A stretch of DNA of 64,000 nucleotides. Source: Serilophus lunatus (lineage: Eukaryota; Chordata; Aves; Passeriformes; Eurylaimidae). A program made the position numbers and the translations under genes. The DNA is taken from NCBI GenBank assembly GCA_013399895.1, contig VXBA01001020.1, forward strand, positions 62,001 to 126,000. The letters are read 5' to 3'. The notes under the pieces are model-generated. The model did not search any database. It was not told the origin of the DNA and saw nothing but the letters and a program-made list of their open reading frames with translations. Numbering within the stretch: the stretch's first letter is position 1; each line of letters starts with the position of its first letter. This document shows positions 51,320 through 62,999 of this stretch, piece by piece.

Positions 51320-52597
51320 TGTACTGGGTTTTCTGTGGCCAGGTTTTGGTAGCTGGGGGGGCTGTACAGGAGGCTTGTTCAAGAAGCTGCTGGAAGCTTC
51401 CCTCATGTCCAGCAGAGCCAATGTCAGCTGGCTCTAGGCTGGACCTGCCACTGGCCAAGGCCAGGCCAATCAGTACTCAAAGAAACACCTCTGTGATAAC
51501 ATACTTAAGAAGGAAGGAAAAAAATTGAGGGTATATAAAGATGGAAGCCAGAGCAGAGCGAGAACATGTGAACAACAACGCAGACAGCAAGGTTGGTGCA
51601 GAAGGAGGGGGAGGAGGTGCTCCTGGTGCTGGAGCTGAGGTTCCCCTGCAGCCCATGGTGCAGACCATGGTGGAGCAGCTGTGCCCCTGCAGCCCATGGA
51701 GGACCACAGGAGTGCAGAGATCCACCTGTAGCCCGTGGAGGAGCCCATGCCAGAAGGAGGCTGTGATCCTATGGGAAGCCCATGTTGGAGCAGGGTCCTA
51801 CTCACCCATGGGGAAAGGAGCCCACACTTGGAGCAGGATTTCCTGGTAGGACTTGTGGCCTGAGGGAGACCCACACTGGAGTAGCCTGTGCCTGAAGAAT
51901 TGTGCCCTGTGGAGAATGACCCATGTGGCAGCAGTGTCTGAAGAACTGGGGTGGACTCTCACTAGAGCAGTTTGTGAAGGACTGTCTCCCATGGGAGGGA
52001 CCCCACGGGCTGCAGGGAAGGACTCCTCTCTCTTATCAGTGGCAGAAAACAGCAACTGCCCATAACCCCCATTCCCTGTCTCCCTGCACCGCAGTGGAAG
52101 AGGCAGAATGNTAGCCTGTGCCTGAAGAATTGTGCCCTGTGGAGAATGACCCATGTGGCAGCAGTGTCTGAAGAACTGGGGTGGACTCTCACTAGAGCAG
52201 TTTGTGAAGGACTGTCTCCCATGGGAGGGACCCCACGGGCTGCAGGGAAGGACTCCTCTCTCTTATCAGTGGCAGAAAACAGCAACTGCCCATAACCCCC
52301 ATTCCCTGTCTCCCTGCACCGCAGTGGAAGAGGCAGAATGTGGAGAGGGAAGGGGGTGGAGGGGAAGGTGTCTTTTAAGCTTCTCATTCAAAAGCTTTGA
52401 TCCTGTTAGCAATAAATTGAATTAATATCCCCACATGGAGTCTGTTTTGCCCATGAAGGTGATCAGTAAGGGATCTCTCATGGTCCTTAACTCATGAAAC
52501 CCTTTGTTATATTTTCTCTCCTCTGCCTGTTTGCAGAGGGGAGTGAGAGATTGGCTTTAGGGGGTCTCTGGCATCCTGGCAGGGTCAAACCACTACA
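51320..52597 (+). mobile_element. Solo LTR of an endogenous retrovirus (ERVL-like)
   Basis: Starts TGTACTGGG and ends CCACTACA, and is flanked on both sides by the 5-base direct repeat ACATT (51315-51319 and 52598-52602). It has a TATA box tatataaa at 51532-51539 and AATAAA at 52411-52416, so it reads on the plus strand. The middle is made of diverged 'cagcccatggaggacc' type repeats. Five-base duplications and this ending fit avian ERVL-type LTRs. No internal viral genes are present, so this is a recombination remnant. Its length is inflated by an assembly duplication (see next entry); without it the LTR would be about 1.05 kb. Confidence 0.85.
51882..52340. other. Identical 229-bp duplication around a single N (assembly artefact)
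   Basis: 51882-52110 and 52112-52340 read identically and are separated by one N at 52111. Two overlapping contig ends that were not merged explain this better than a biological duplication. Confidence 0.9.
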
Positions 52598-52602
52598 ACA
52601 TT

Positions 52603-54093
52603 AAAACAAAGTGTTCAGAGCCCACAGAAGTCTATTCCAGCCCCAAAAGGGAACTTCCATGACCAAAGCCACTGACTCATCAAACAATTTCTTTTTCCTG
52701 CAACAGGAATTTGTTTGCCTCTTCACTATGATTTGCAATGCAAAATTACAGTTAGCAACCCTTGGATACATGGCTCTGGACTGCAGTGTCTCTCAGGATT
52801 ATCAGTTTAAACCTTAAAATGTAATACCCTCTTCAGAGCCAGGGCAGTATGCAGCCTTATTTTTTATGTGACTGCATACACAAGTTGTGCCCCACCCCTC
52901 AAGGAGCAGAGCAGACATCAGGAAAGGTGGTTAGGATACCATGAGCTTGGCAACTGAACACTCTGCATCATCAAACCACAGCCATACACAGACACCTGTG
53001 GAGAAAAGTGTGCCTGCACTGCCTACCAGTATGCAAACTTAGGTAAGCTCCACTGTATCATTATCCCAGAACAGCTGTATCTGCTCCTCCTTCCACAGCA
53101 ATTGATTTCAGAACATGCCCTCTTTAACACCATGACTCAAAGAAAAGGTTAACCATGGAACTGGGAGAGCATACCCCCACCGACCATGTGAATGGTTTCA
53201 AGCAATGCAACTGTTAGTCTGCACTTGCTATTTTTAGTTTCTAGGCATCCTCCTAGAAACAAGCTCTCCCTGTAAGACTACAAATGAAACCAGACACCAT
53301 AAGCCAAACCAAACAGAATTCAAAAATAAAAAAAAATTACAACACTTAGCATGATATATTTGTAGCTCAGAGTCAACCACCAGTCACACACACTTGGCAA
53401 TAGCTCTGGGCTGCTCTAGTCTTGTTTGAAGTCAGTAGTCTGTGTTCAAATCACTCTGTGCAGGCTCAGCTTCAAGCAGGCTTGTTCATTCTGAACAAAC
53501 TCAACTCTCTCTGGGCAGGCAAGACCCTGATCTTTCCACATGATAAGCACCCACTGCCAGCAATAACAGCAAGGGCAAAAGGTAATTCTGAATAATTCTC
53601 CACTGACTTCTGACCATGGTGCTGACACACTCACCATCCTGACTGCTTCTATACATCTCAGGATGAAAATAGTTATTACTGCAATTCTTTCATACAGCAA
53701 CTGACATTTATTCTTCTAATAAACCAGGCCATCAAACATGTACGGGTAGATTTTATTTACAACCTGAAATCATTTTGCATGTGCTTCACTAAGAGACGTA
53801 TGTTTTGTGCCAAAATCTTGGGTTCAGAGTTTGACAGAAGTCTGCTGGTATTACACAAGACCAGCAGAGCAGTTTCACTTATTGAAGCTTCCACAGAGGC
53901 TGAAGTTATTTACAGATAATCAAAACTTACACTGTAGGATCATCTCAACTGCATGATTTTAGAAACAAGAACGTTTTCATTTAATTTATAAATAAACAAT
54001 ATAAAGCAGCTATATTTATATTAAAAGTCTTTTCCTTCTTACAGTACTTACATTTTAGCTGGGCTAAAATCTCAGTAATTACAGTAATTTCAA
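52603..54093. other. Flank downstream of COQ2, including its 3' untranslated region
   Basis: The part next to 54093 should be the COQ2 3' UTR. Candidate AATAAA signals on the minus strand lie at 53752-53757 and 53707-53712. No other gene seen. Confidence 0.4.
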
Positions 54094-57000
54094 CTATCTG
54101 TTTTCTAAAGGCTCTTCTACATTTTTCAAGTCTTTTCCTTTCCACAGATTTCCAAGCACAATCCCTGTGAAGAGCAGAATTCCTACAGTACGATTTGAAG
54201 CAAATTTCTTCCAGCAATCTTCAGGCTTGTCTATGTCCAAAGTGTAAATCTGAAAAAGCACAGCATAACACAGGATTATTATTCTACAGACTCATATTTG
54301 CCATATCACAAAATAACACAAAAAGGCTTGTAACTTCAGAAAATTATTCCTAAATTCTAAAGTCAACCCTTATCTCCACAAGAAACAGGAATACTTCATG
54401 CTTAAAAAAAGTTTTGCATAACTGACATCTGTGTTTAACAGCTTTATTCTACACACAGCAGGAAAGTCAAGGATCACATAAGAACATGATTCCCAGACCG
54501 TATCAATGAAATGGATCAATGAATACATAAGCACCTTGGTTACTGGTGTGTCTGGTTTAATATTTAAGTCTAAAAGTATCTGGGCATGCAAATAAGTCTT
54601 TTTGAAATTTTCCTCAGTAGGCAGCCACCTAACTCTTTAATGGGAACTTTAAATAAAAATAACCCCCCAGGACACACCAGCATCTTTCAATCTCTGCTGC
54701 AAGGTGTTGCCCCATGTTTCAGTAGACAAGGGGCAGGAGAGCCAGCAGTGAACCAGGCTAAATGGAAGGGACAGGAAAGTGCTGGGCTCTGCCTTGTCAC
54801 ACAGGGCTGGTTCAGGCTGGTTGCTCTTAGTCACACCCATTCAATTCCCTTGCAAAAGAAAGAACCAGAACACCTGCAACAGCAGCTAGAAGTAAGGCTG
54901 GGCTTTCCCAGGATGGCAGCTGTCTGCTGTGAGTCATAACTAAAGGGAAAAAAAATCCCACACATTATAGCAAGAGCAAAGTTTCTGAAAAACATTCCCC
55001 AAATCAAAATTTGGTGCTTAAGTCTTGAGGAGGATGACAAGAGGAAATGTTAAGCAAAATGAGTGAAAGGATTAACAGGAAAGTACCCCCTGAAAGCTCA
55101 GACCTTGCAATTCAGCCTTTGAAAAAGTTAAACCGCAACATAATTGACCAAAAGAAGTGAAACCTTCCCCAGGAAACCTGTTTCTCTGCCACTTGTGGTT
55201 GTAAAGAGAAAAGAGGGTTGGTCCTGATCAAGTAAACAGAAACACTGTTCACAAGCTTCTAAGGCACGTCATCCACACCCTTAAAATCCTGTCAGCCCCT
55301 CAAACACTGCAGAGCACAAAACTGACAAATGAAACTGGAGGGCAGCCAAGCCATGAGATTTACTTTGTGTTTCTGAAAGCATAAGATGTTACGTTTCTAT
55401 CAGTGAATGTCTTGAGAGAGATATAATCTGACATCAAAATGACTTAAATTTCTCTGTCTTAGGCAAAAATTCAGTGCATTCAGGAAAACCTAACCCTCAA
55501 GCAGCTTATTCAGCTTTCTAATCTCAGTTAGTTCAGCACACAATCAGAAAGCTTGAACAAGATAAGCATCAGAATGTGTAAGCAGGACTAATATTAAAAT
55601 AATGATTCGAAAAGAAAGCTACTCTGTGGTACACAGAGCAGTGCTGCTCTTGTGACTTTGGCAGTCCACACAATTCTCCACCATTTAAATTCGATGGTTC
55701 TGCATCCTGGCTTACAAAAATCCTCCCTGCAGGGAAGTGATTTCCATTTGTGCCAAAACTACAAAGTAAAACCTCTCTGACAATTCAATCTGTAAATGGT
55801 CATGGCAGCTGACATGAAAACCTGTGAGGGAAGGAATACTAAGTACAATCACGATGAAAGCAGTGGCTGAGTGCCAGACTGTACCAACACAGGAATTCTC
55901 TTACTCAGAGATACCTTTAATATCTACTATCTGCATGAGCTCCACCCATTAAAATGTAATATAAAGATTAACATGCTGTAAATGTTCTGCATTAACCACA
56001 GACTTCTCAGCCTGTCCATGGTTTTACTACTTACAATACACAAACCTCTGCTATCACTCACCTATCAAGAACAGCAACAGATTCTTGTATAGACTGATAT
56101 GTCTCTACAAGACTGTGCAACACAGTGATTAGGATTCAGAAAGAACAAGGCAGCAAGATTCTATCTGCTTCCTTTACTGAAAAAGCCAATTGCTTTCTAT
56201 TATTCACTAAAATTTCTAAACTAATGCAAGCACAAGACTGAACTGGATTGTTCTCTGCTATAAAAGAGCTGTGAACTAGAACTGTCAATTACCACAAAAT
56301 GATAATATTAACATCTGCTATCACATGTGCCAGGCACCACAAGAGCTGTATCAGAAGAGTAAGTTTTATCTTGCAGGATCTCATGGTAGATTCTGGCAGC
56401 AGCTGCTATTGAGAGCAGGACAGAAACCATTTCTTTGAGATCACAGCTTAACACGAGGCACTTCTTTTGGTCAGGAACAGACTGAAACCTAGCGCTCCAC
56501 AACCTGTGGACTGAAGGTCCCTTGAAACAGAAGGTCTGCAAAAGATACTTAAGAAGAGCAAGACTTCAGTTCTCTTTGCAGGAACTGGGGTTTTTTCAGG
56601 TAGGTGGGGAATTAATGTTGGTTGAAAAGCACCCTGATTTCTTATTAAGAACTTCCACATGGAAAAAGTATAAATCAATCCATCAAACCTGGTGTGCCAG
56701 GTGAGCCCCTACGGCGGCCACGGCGGAGTAATAGGGGAACGTTTGGTTACAGTTCATCCCTGCCACACACAAACTCAGCAGCATGGCAAGGCTGAAGCCA
56801 CTGAGCCACTGCTTTGTATCCTCTTTGAACTGTAATGCAGTTGACTTCACACCGATCATGATGTCGTCCCTCTTATCCTAAAAAATGAAAGAGTGAATTA
56901 GCAAAAAATTCATGATCCAATGCAAGTTCATAAAGGAAATAAAAAGGAAGGCCTTGCTTAAATTTCCAATGCTTCTTACTGGGAACCCAATTTAAGTGCA

Positions 57001-58599
57001 TCTGTAGGTGCCTACATTGCAATTTAAATCAGAAGGTTGGTCTTAGAGCTGCATTAGCACCCAAGTGCTCATGCCAAGGTCGGACTTGTTTTACACAATC
57101 CAAATGCATAAGAGTGCAAAGAACGCTGTATTTCCAGCTTGCTAACTATGTAAAACATTGGCAATAAAACAGTAAAACATCAAAGGGCTGGGACTTCTTT
57201 GGTGCTCTTTTAGCTCAGCTGACAGTGAAGAACTGCCACTTGTTAGTTCTGCTGTTTGACAACAAAGCTGTAACTTAAACATACAAATTCCTGTGTTTAG
57301 AGGGAAGAATCTGAAATTTCTCACTGTTAACTCTACCTGATGTGCATAAATGGTATCATATACCAGGGTCCACATGACTCCAGACAAGTACAAGGGCAAA
57401 CACACGGACCACTCACACGACCCTTTGATGGCAGACCAGCCAAGAAGGGCTCCCCAATTAAATGTAAGTCCTAAAACAAAGAGAGTTAAAAAAAAGTTAC
57501 AAGAATCCCAGGAACCATCTAAGTTATGTGTACATAATTAAATATGATTTGTTCAAGGATATATCACATCAGCAGTTTTTTGTACAATATCAGCATCTCT
57601 ATTTTCCTATCACTTATTTTCACTAACTTCAATTTGACTTCATTAGGGCAGGGAAACATTTGCACAGAACTATCTCAGTATACTCAAACTATAGGTCTAA
57701 AGTTAAAACACTTAGATGTCAGAATAGCAAAAGGTGTCAGCAGAACTGACTGCAAAAGAATACACAGCAACTACAGTACTTTGAAGGTAAAAACAACAAT
57801 TTTGGTAAAAAAAGACTGAAAATAGCTGAAATGTAAAGGCCAGTATACACAGATATGTTTTAGTAGCTCATCCTGAACACAAGCACCATCAGAATCTGTA
57901 CTGGACTTTAATTTTAGAGACTGAAATGCAGGACAAATCTGTATTTAAGAAAGGTTTTCAGATAATCCCAAAACTAAAGCTCACTCTCGAATGACAAATA
58001 CTTATTTCCTGCCACCCTTTCTTCTTCCTAGCACTCCATCAAAACAAGGAACTGATTTCTAACAAAAAATACCCCAAACCCACACATCAACTCAAATGTA
58101 TTATGAATTAAGAAGCAGAGCTTTGCCTATAAAGTATTTATATTTTGATGTAAAGTTATAAAAAAATCAGATTGCTGAAGCTCAAATCTTCATTTGCAAA
58201 CAACCCAAAAACAACACCTGAAGAAAAAAACAGGAAAAATATTTCCAGCTCACCCAAAACCAGCTGTGGCCAGTAAGTTATTCTCTTCATCAGAGGGTAG
58301 GTGACCACAAGAGACAAAGAGGCTGCTCCCAGAACGATACTGTAAGAAGCAACAAGAGGATTATTATATAATAACCTCCTCCCTCTGCCCCCAACACCTC
58401 TTCTGCTGAAAATCTCTGTGCTTAACTTTGGAGCCCAGAAGCAGATTTTGCAAACCAAAAGATAACTCTTGCCTCACCTGTAGTAATTCAGACACAGAAG
58501 CACACAGAGTGCCAAGCTGAGCTGTCCCCCGAGAAAAACAAAGGACTGAAAAGTGGAGATATCTCCGGCTGCCAGGGGTCTACTTGCTGTCCTTGCAAC
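54094..58599 (-). CDS. COQ2: COQ2, 4-hydroxybenzoate polyprenyltransferase (3' part, five exons)
   Basis: UbiA-family membrane enzyme of the mitochondrial inner membrane. It attaches the polyprenyl tail to 4-hydroxybenzoate, an early committed step of ubiquinone synthesis. Exons on the minus strand: 58478-58599, 58254-58339, 57337-57470, 56689-56877, 54094-54249. They total 687 bases (228 residues plus TAG), all in phase. Visible sequence: RPLAAGDISTFQSFVFLGGQ in the first, YPLMKRITYWPQLVLG in the second, LTFNWGALLGWSAIKGSC in the third. The second aspartate-rich motif, YDTIYAHQDKRDD, spans the junction 57337/56877. The final exon begins IYTLDIDKPEDCWKKF. Upstream exons, with the presequence and the first motif (NDxxD type), are not found between 58600 and the gap at 62318. 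They may lie in the gap or beyond 64000. What is visible looks intact. Confidence 0.96.
54250..56688 (-). other. COQ2: Last intron of COQ2
   Basis: 2.4-kb intron with normal GT-AG ends. No embedded gene or clear repeat recognised. Confidence 0.7.
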
Positions 58600-58639
58600 C
58601 TAAAAAATGGAAATTATGTTAGTTACCAAATCCAACTGA

Positions 58640-58762
58640 GACTCACAGAATGGTTTGGGTTGGAAGGGGCCCTAAAGATCATGTAGTTCCAGGCCCCCTG
58701 CCATGGGCAGGGAACCTTCCGCTAGCCCGAGTTGCTCAGAGCCCCATCCAACATAACACATT
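58640..58762 (-). mobile_element. CR1 LINE 3' fragment, reversed
   Basis: Reversed CR1 tail: 'cagaatggtttgggttggaa', 'ggggccctaaagatcatgta', then 'tgccatgggcagggaacctt'. Short and truncated, just upstream of the first visible COQ2 exon. Confidence 0.92.
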
Positions 58763-59019
58763 CTAATGTATCTTAACACTGGAAGTCCCACCATTGGCAT
58801 GGAAGTGCAAAACCAAACAAAAACAGGACACAAAAGGCACAAGATGGGGTTCCTTCAATGATACAAACGCAGCAATATCATCACTTCTAAGCAGCTGTGC
58901 TTGAAACTGAAACACGCAGTTATTACAAACTAATGCAGAATTGAAGTGCTGCTTGTGTGCAGTGAGGCTGATCAGAAACACTGCAGACATCCCGCATATG
59001 AATTCAATTAATTATTATA

Positions 59020-59152
59020 TTAGTCCTGTGATTCTGTAAGACTGGAAGTGGCACTTAGTGCCATGGTTTAGTGGATGGGATGCTGTTAGGTAATAGGTTG
59101 GACCTGATGATCTTAAAGGTCTTTTCCAACCTTGTTAATCCTGTGATTCCAT
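59020..59152 (+). mobile_element. CR1-type 3' end
   Basis: 'ggttggacctgatgatctta' followed by 'aaggtcttttccaaccttgt' and a 'taatcctgtgattcc' tail. The upstream 'tggtttagtgg' looks like a tRNA A box but is part of this common avian CR1 ending. Confidence 0.8.
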
Positions 59153-59449
59153 CACCCTAGGAAAAAAGAAATCATCAGACTTAAAAAGTTGTGGGCTAAC
59201 TATCCCCATTTCAAACAGCACTTCTGTGCTTAAATGCTTTACTACAATTACCATGTAAAATCTCATGCTCCTCTAGCACCCACAGCCACTGCCAAAGGTT
59301 TGGTACCACCAAGCACTGCTGTGCAGCAGAACTGAGGGCAGGCTTTGCCTAATGATCTCACAATGCTGTCTTGTAATGGCCTGATAACACTGATTTTGCT
59401 CTGAGGCCATTTAAACATCACACTGATAAGTAACCAGATTCCAGGAAGG

Positions 59450-59520
59450 CAATTACAGGTCGGACTTGATGAACTTAGTGGTCTTTTCCAGCCTCGTTAA
59501 TTCTGTGATTCTGTAATTCC
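59450..59520 (+). mobile_element. CR1 LINE 3' tail
   Basis: 'ggtcggacttgatgaactta', 'gtggtcttttccagcctcgt' and a 'ctgtgattctgtaatt' tail. Only the extreme 3' end remains. Confidence 0.82.
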
Positions 59521-60149
59521 TCCTCCTCCACCACAAGTAGTACCTGGAGTTTTTAACCAAGAAAGGGGAAAACACACTGAGAGCACTGCTAAGAGAACAG
59601 AGAATGGTCTAGTTGAGAGAGGGTGAGTGGAAAAGCTGATGTAACAGAAATGATGGGAACAGGCATGTCTGACAATACTTAAAATTCATTATGTTCTCAG
59701 AATTTTGTTGATACCCTAGATAATCATGATTTACATGCAAACGGCCTGGCAGGTTTCAATTTGAAATTAAGTTGGCTCAGAATTATGAACAAGGCCATTA
59801 AGTATTGCCTTAATTATCTTTCAGTGCATGGATTCTGTAATTGCAGCAGGGAAAAGAACTTCAAACATTTGCATTTGAGTAACTGATGGGCAGTTTACAA
59901 TGTTTGCTTTCTATTTTCTGGGGAGAAGTGAAAGGGCCCTAATTCTATTGTTTACATTTGTTTCTCTCTAATGGGATTTTCAGAATCCTGTCCCATCGAT
60001 CTAGAGTTAATAACCATGAAAAGACAATTTAATCCTAGCTGGGATACAATGGAGTTTAGAAACTCTGACTGGAACAATAAATCGTACAAGGCAAACTGAA
60101 GAAAGAAGCAAGTATCACAAAAAAAAGTTAACAATATATGAATGGTGAG

Positions 60150-60412
60150 TTACTTGCCAAAGGTGACCAATGCCAAAAAACCTCGAAAGACTGAAATTCA
60201 CCTCAACATGAGGAAGAATTTCCTTACACTGAGGTGGCAGAGCACTGGAATAGGCTGGAACTGGAACAGGAAGGTCATGGAGTCTCCCTCTCTGGACACA
60301 TTCCAAACCCACCTGGATGCATTCCTGTGTCACCTGCTCCAGGTGACTCTGCCTTGGCAGGGGGGTTGGATTAGATGATCTCCAGAGGTTCCTTCCAACC
60401 CTCAAAATTCAG
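60150..60412 (+). mobile_element. CR1 LINE 3' fragment
   Basis: Has 'gaggaagaatttccttacac', 'ctctggacacattccaaacc', 'cacctggatgcattcctgtg' and 'gaggttccttccaaccctca', the usual order of CR1 3' UTR blocks. 5'-truncated. Confidence 0.93.
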
Positions 60413-61689
60413 TGAAATGTTGATGAAAACGGTGTAAAGTCTATTTGAAGAGCTTTAAAAGCCAACTTGTTACAGAAAATTATGGACACATGTGGTGTCT
60501 GGCATATGCTTTGATAATGTGAATGTAAATAAACTCTTAGCTTGTTCTCCCCCCACCATCAGGCTATGTTAAACATCAAATACTGCTTTTGCACTTTAAA
60601 CATGCCCTTATCTGTGCATATCTGTGACCAATTCCACTGCACATTGCTACCAAACATGGGATCTATCACTCAATGAAAACAATTGCCAAAGTAATCAGTA
60701 ACACAAAATCTAAACCCCAAACCACCAACACCAGCCAACATCCTGCTGCTGACTCAGCCCCTCACACTTGTGTTGAAGGCAGCCTTTTAAGGTATGTCGG
60801 AAGAAGCTGCAAAAGGCAATTTTTAAAACTTTTCAAACATCACATAATGCAGCAATTAAACCATCACAGCAAGAATTCCCTTTTGCTAATCACATCTTCC
60901 CCATCAAATACGTAGTTGTTAACACCACATGCGATTCTTAATACCTTCCAAACCCTAAACCATTCAAAGCTGCCACAAAGCCCATCCTGATTCACTGCCA
61001 TCCCAACAAATACACAGCACAAACAGAACTCTGCTGTGGTAAGAACTTCACGCATGAGATTGGCTCATTATCCTCTCTCTTGCCAAACCCAACCCCCGAA
61101 ATCAAAGAACACTACAGGAAGAGAAAACAGGGCCAGCAAACAGTGACTCATGAGCAGGATAATCCCCTCCAAACCCGCACTTTTGCACCTTCAACATCTG
61201 ACACTGGGCTCCACCTTTTTACTTATTTCCTTCTCCTGAACAAAAGGGAAATGATAAATGAAAAAGTACAACAACATAGAAGAGGATTAGCTCGGGGTAG
61301 GGTGTGACACTCTGGACAGCCATTCCCACGAAGAAATTAACAATTACAACGACACAAGGAAACACTGCTCCTGAAATTAAGGGGGGAAATTTTTTTTTTA
61401 AAAAAAGTAGTTCTTGGACAGATTGTAACATTCAAGTGTAGCAAAAAGGTGTTACTTGTTTTGTTCTGTCATGCAAAACAATGTTGAGAAATAAACTTGT
61501 ACAAGTACTACCTACAGCTGAGAACTGCATGTATTTTATCCTGCCCAAAAGTAACTACTCTGGAAGACTTATTGCAGTCCTAGACAGAGAAATGTTATAT
61601 AACATAAAATAATTTCTACTGTTTTAGGAGGAGCCACAGACAAATTACATCACATGTATCTCAGAGAGAAACACGAAGGAATTTCTAAA

Positions 61690-61942
61690 CCTGGAGCCCT
61701 ATGCTTGCACTCAGCAAGGCTGCACTTCAATGCCTTCAAGATCCTTGGTGCCTGACTGGAAAAAAACCCCAACTTCAACAGCATCTGTTATGTGGAATCT
61801 CCGTCTCTGGAGACATTCCAAACCCTCCTGGATGAGTTCTTGTGTAACCTGCTCCGGGTGACCCTGGAGCCCTGGCAGGGGAGTTGAATGAGGTTGATCC
61901 CCGTAAGTCCCTCCCAACCCTAAAAATTCTGTTATTCCGTGA
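61690..61942 (+). mobile_element. CR1 LINE 3' fragment
   Basis: Has 'tctctggagacattccaaac', 'cctggatgagttcttgtgta' and 'gtaagtccctcccaacccta', ending near 61942. Similar to the copy at 60150-60412. Confidence 0.9.
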
Positions 61943-61971
61943 CGCTGGAGTCGAGTGCTTGGTTCACTGAG

Positions 61972-62240
61972 GAACTGGAACTGTTTGGGTTGGAGGAGGA
62001 TCTAAAGATCACCTGGTTCCACAACCCCTTCCACGGGCAGGGACACCTTAAACAAAACCAGGCTGCTCAGAGCCCCATCCAACCTCACCTCCAACACCTC
62101 CAGGGATGGGGCACCCAGAGCTTCTCTGGACAACCTGCCTGGCTCACCAGACCCCGCACAGAGAAGAGTTTCCTCCTAACACCTGATCTAAACCTCCTCT
62201 CTTCCAGCTGGAAGCCGCTCCCCCTCGCCCCGTCACCACG
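61972..62240 (-). mobile_element. CR1 LINE 3' fragment, reversed
   Basis: Starts 'ggaactgtttgggttggagg', then 'agatcacctggttccacaac', 'gctgctcagagccccatcca' and 'tccagggatggggcacccag'. It is the reverse complement of a CR1 3' region and lies tail to tail with the plus-strand copy just before it. Confidence 0.92.
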
Positions 62241-62317
62241 TGCTCCCGCGAACAGCCCCGCCCCACCTCTCCCGCAAAGCTCCCTTCGGGTCCTGGAAGG
62301 CGGCACTCGCTTCCCCC

Positions 62318-62824
62318 NNNNNNNNNNNNNNNNNNNNNNNNNNNNNNNNNNNNNNNNNNNNNNNNNNNNNNNNNNNNNNNNNNNNNNNNNNNNNNNNNNN
62401 NNNNNNNNNNNNNNNNNNNNNNNNNNNNNNNNNNNNNNNNNNNNNNNNNNNNNNNNNNNNNNNNNNNNNNNNNNNNNNNNNNNNNNNNNNNNNNNNNNNN
62501 NNNNNNNNNNNNNNNNNNNNNNNNNNNNNNNNNNNNNNNNNNNNNNNNNNNNNNNNNNNNNNNNNNNNNNNNNNNNNNNNNNNNNNNNNNNNNNNNNNNN
62601 NNNNNNNNNNNNNNNNNNNNNNNNNNNNNNNNNNNNNNNNNNNNNNNNNNNNNNNNNNNNNNNNNNNNNNNNNNNNNNNNNNNNNNNNNNNNNNNNNNNN
62701 NNNNNNNNNNNNNNNNNNNNNNNNNNNNNNNNNNNNNNNNNNNNNNNNNNNNNNNNNNNNNNNNNNNNNNNNNNNNNNNNNNNNNNNNNNNNNNNNNNNN
62801 NNNNNNNNNNNNNNNNNNNNNNNN
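62318..62824. other. Assembly gap of 507 N
   Basis: Unknown bases. The left edge is GC-rich (62200-62317), and the right edge starts cgcgttccgcctgcgg. A GC-rich promoter is a common cause of such gaps in bird genomes, and the COQ2 promoter and first exon would be expected in this neighbourhood. A 303-codon frame that runs through the Ns has no meaning. Confidence 0.95.
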
Positions 62825-62937
62825 CGCGTTCCGCCTGCGGAAAAAATTAAATAAAATAAAAATAAAACAGAAGTCTCATCTGTGAAGCGTTTGGCTCTCT
62901 TCTCTCGTTCGTGGGAGTTGTGAAAAAAACCCAGGTT

Positions 62938-62998
62938 CGCTATTTAAATAATTAAGATATTTAAATAATTCAAAAATTCGCTATTTAAATAATTCGAT
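62938..62998. repeat. Small AT-rich tandem repeat
   Basis: Three imperfect copies of (ttcgc)tatttaaataatt right after the gap. Confidence 0.75.
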
Positions 62999-62999
62999 C

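Noticed and set aside
59083..59130. tRNA-like A box (tggtttagtgg) and B-box-like sequence
   Set aside because: The text belongs to a common avian CR1 3' ending. No tRNA fold follows.
61939..62854. 303- and 204-codon frames ending after the gap
   Set aside because: Most of their length is unknown bases, and the rest is reversed CR1.
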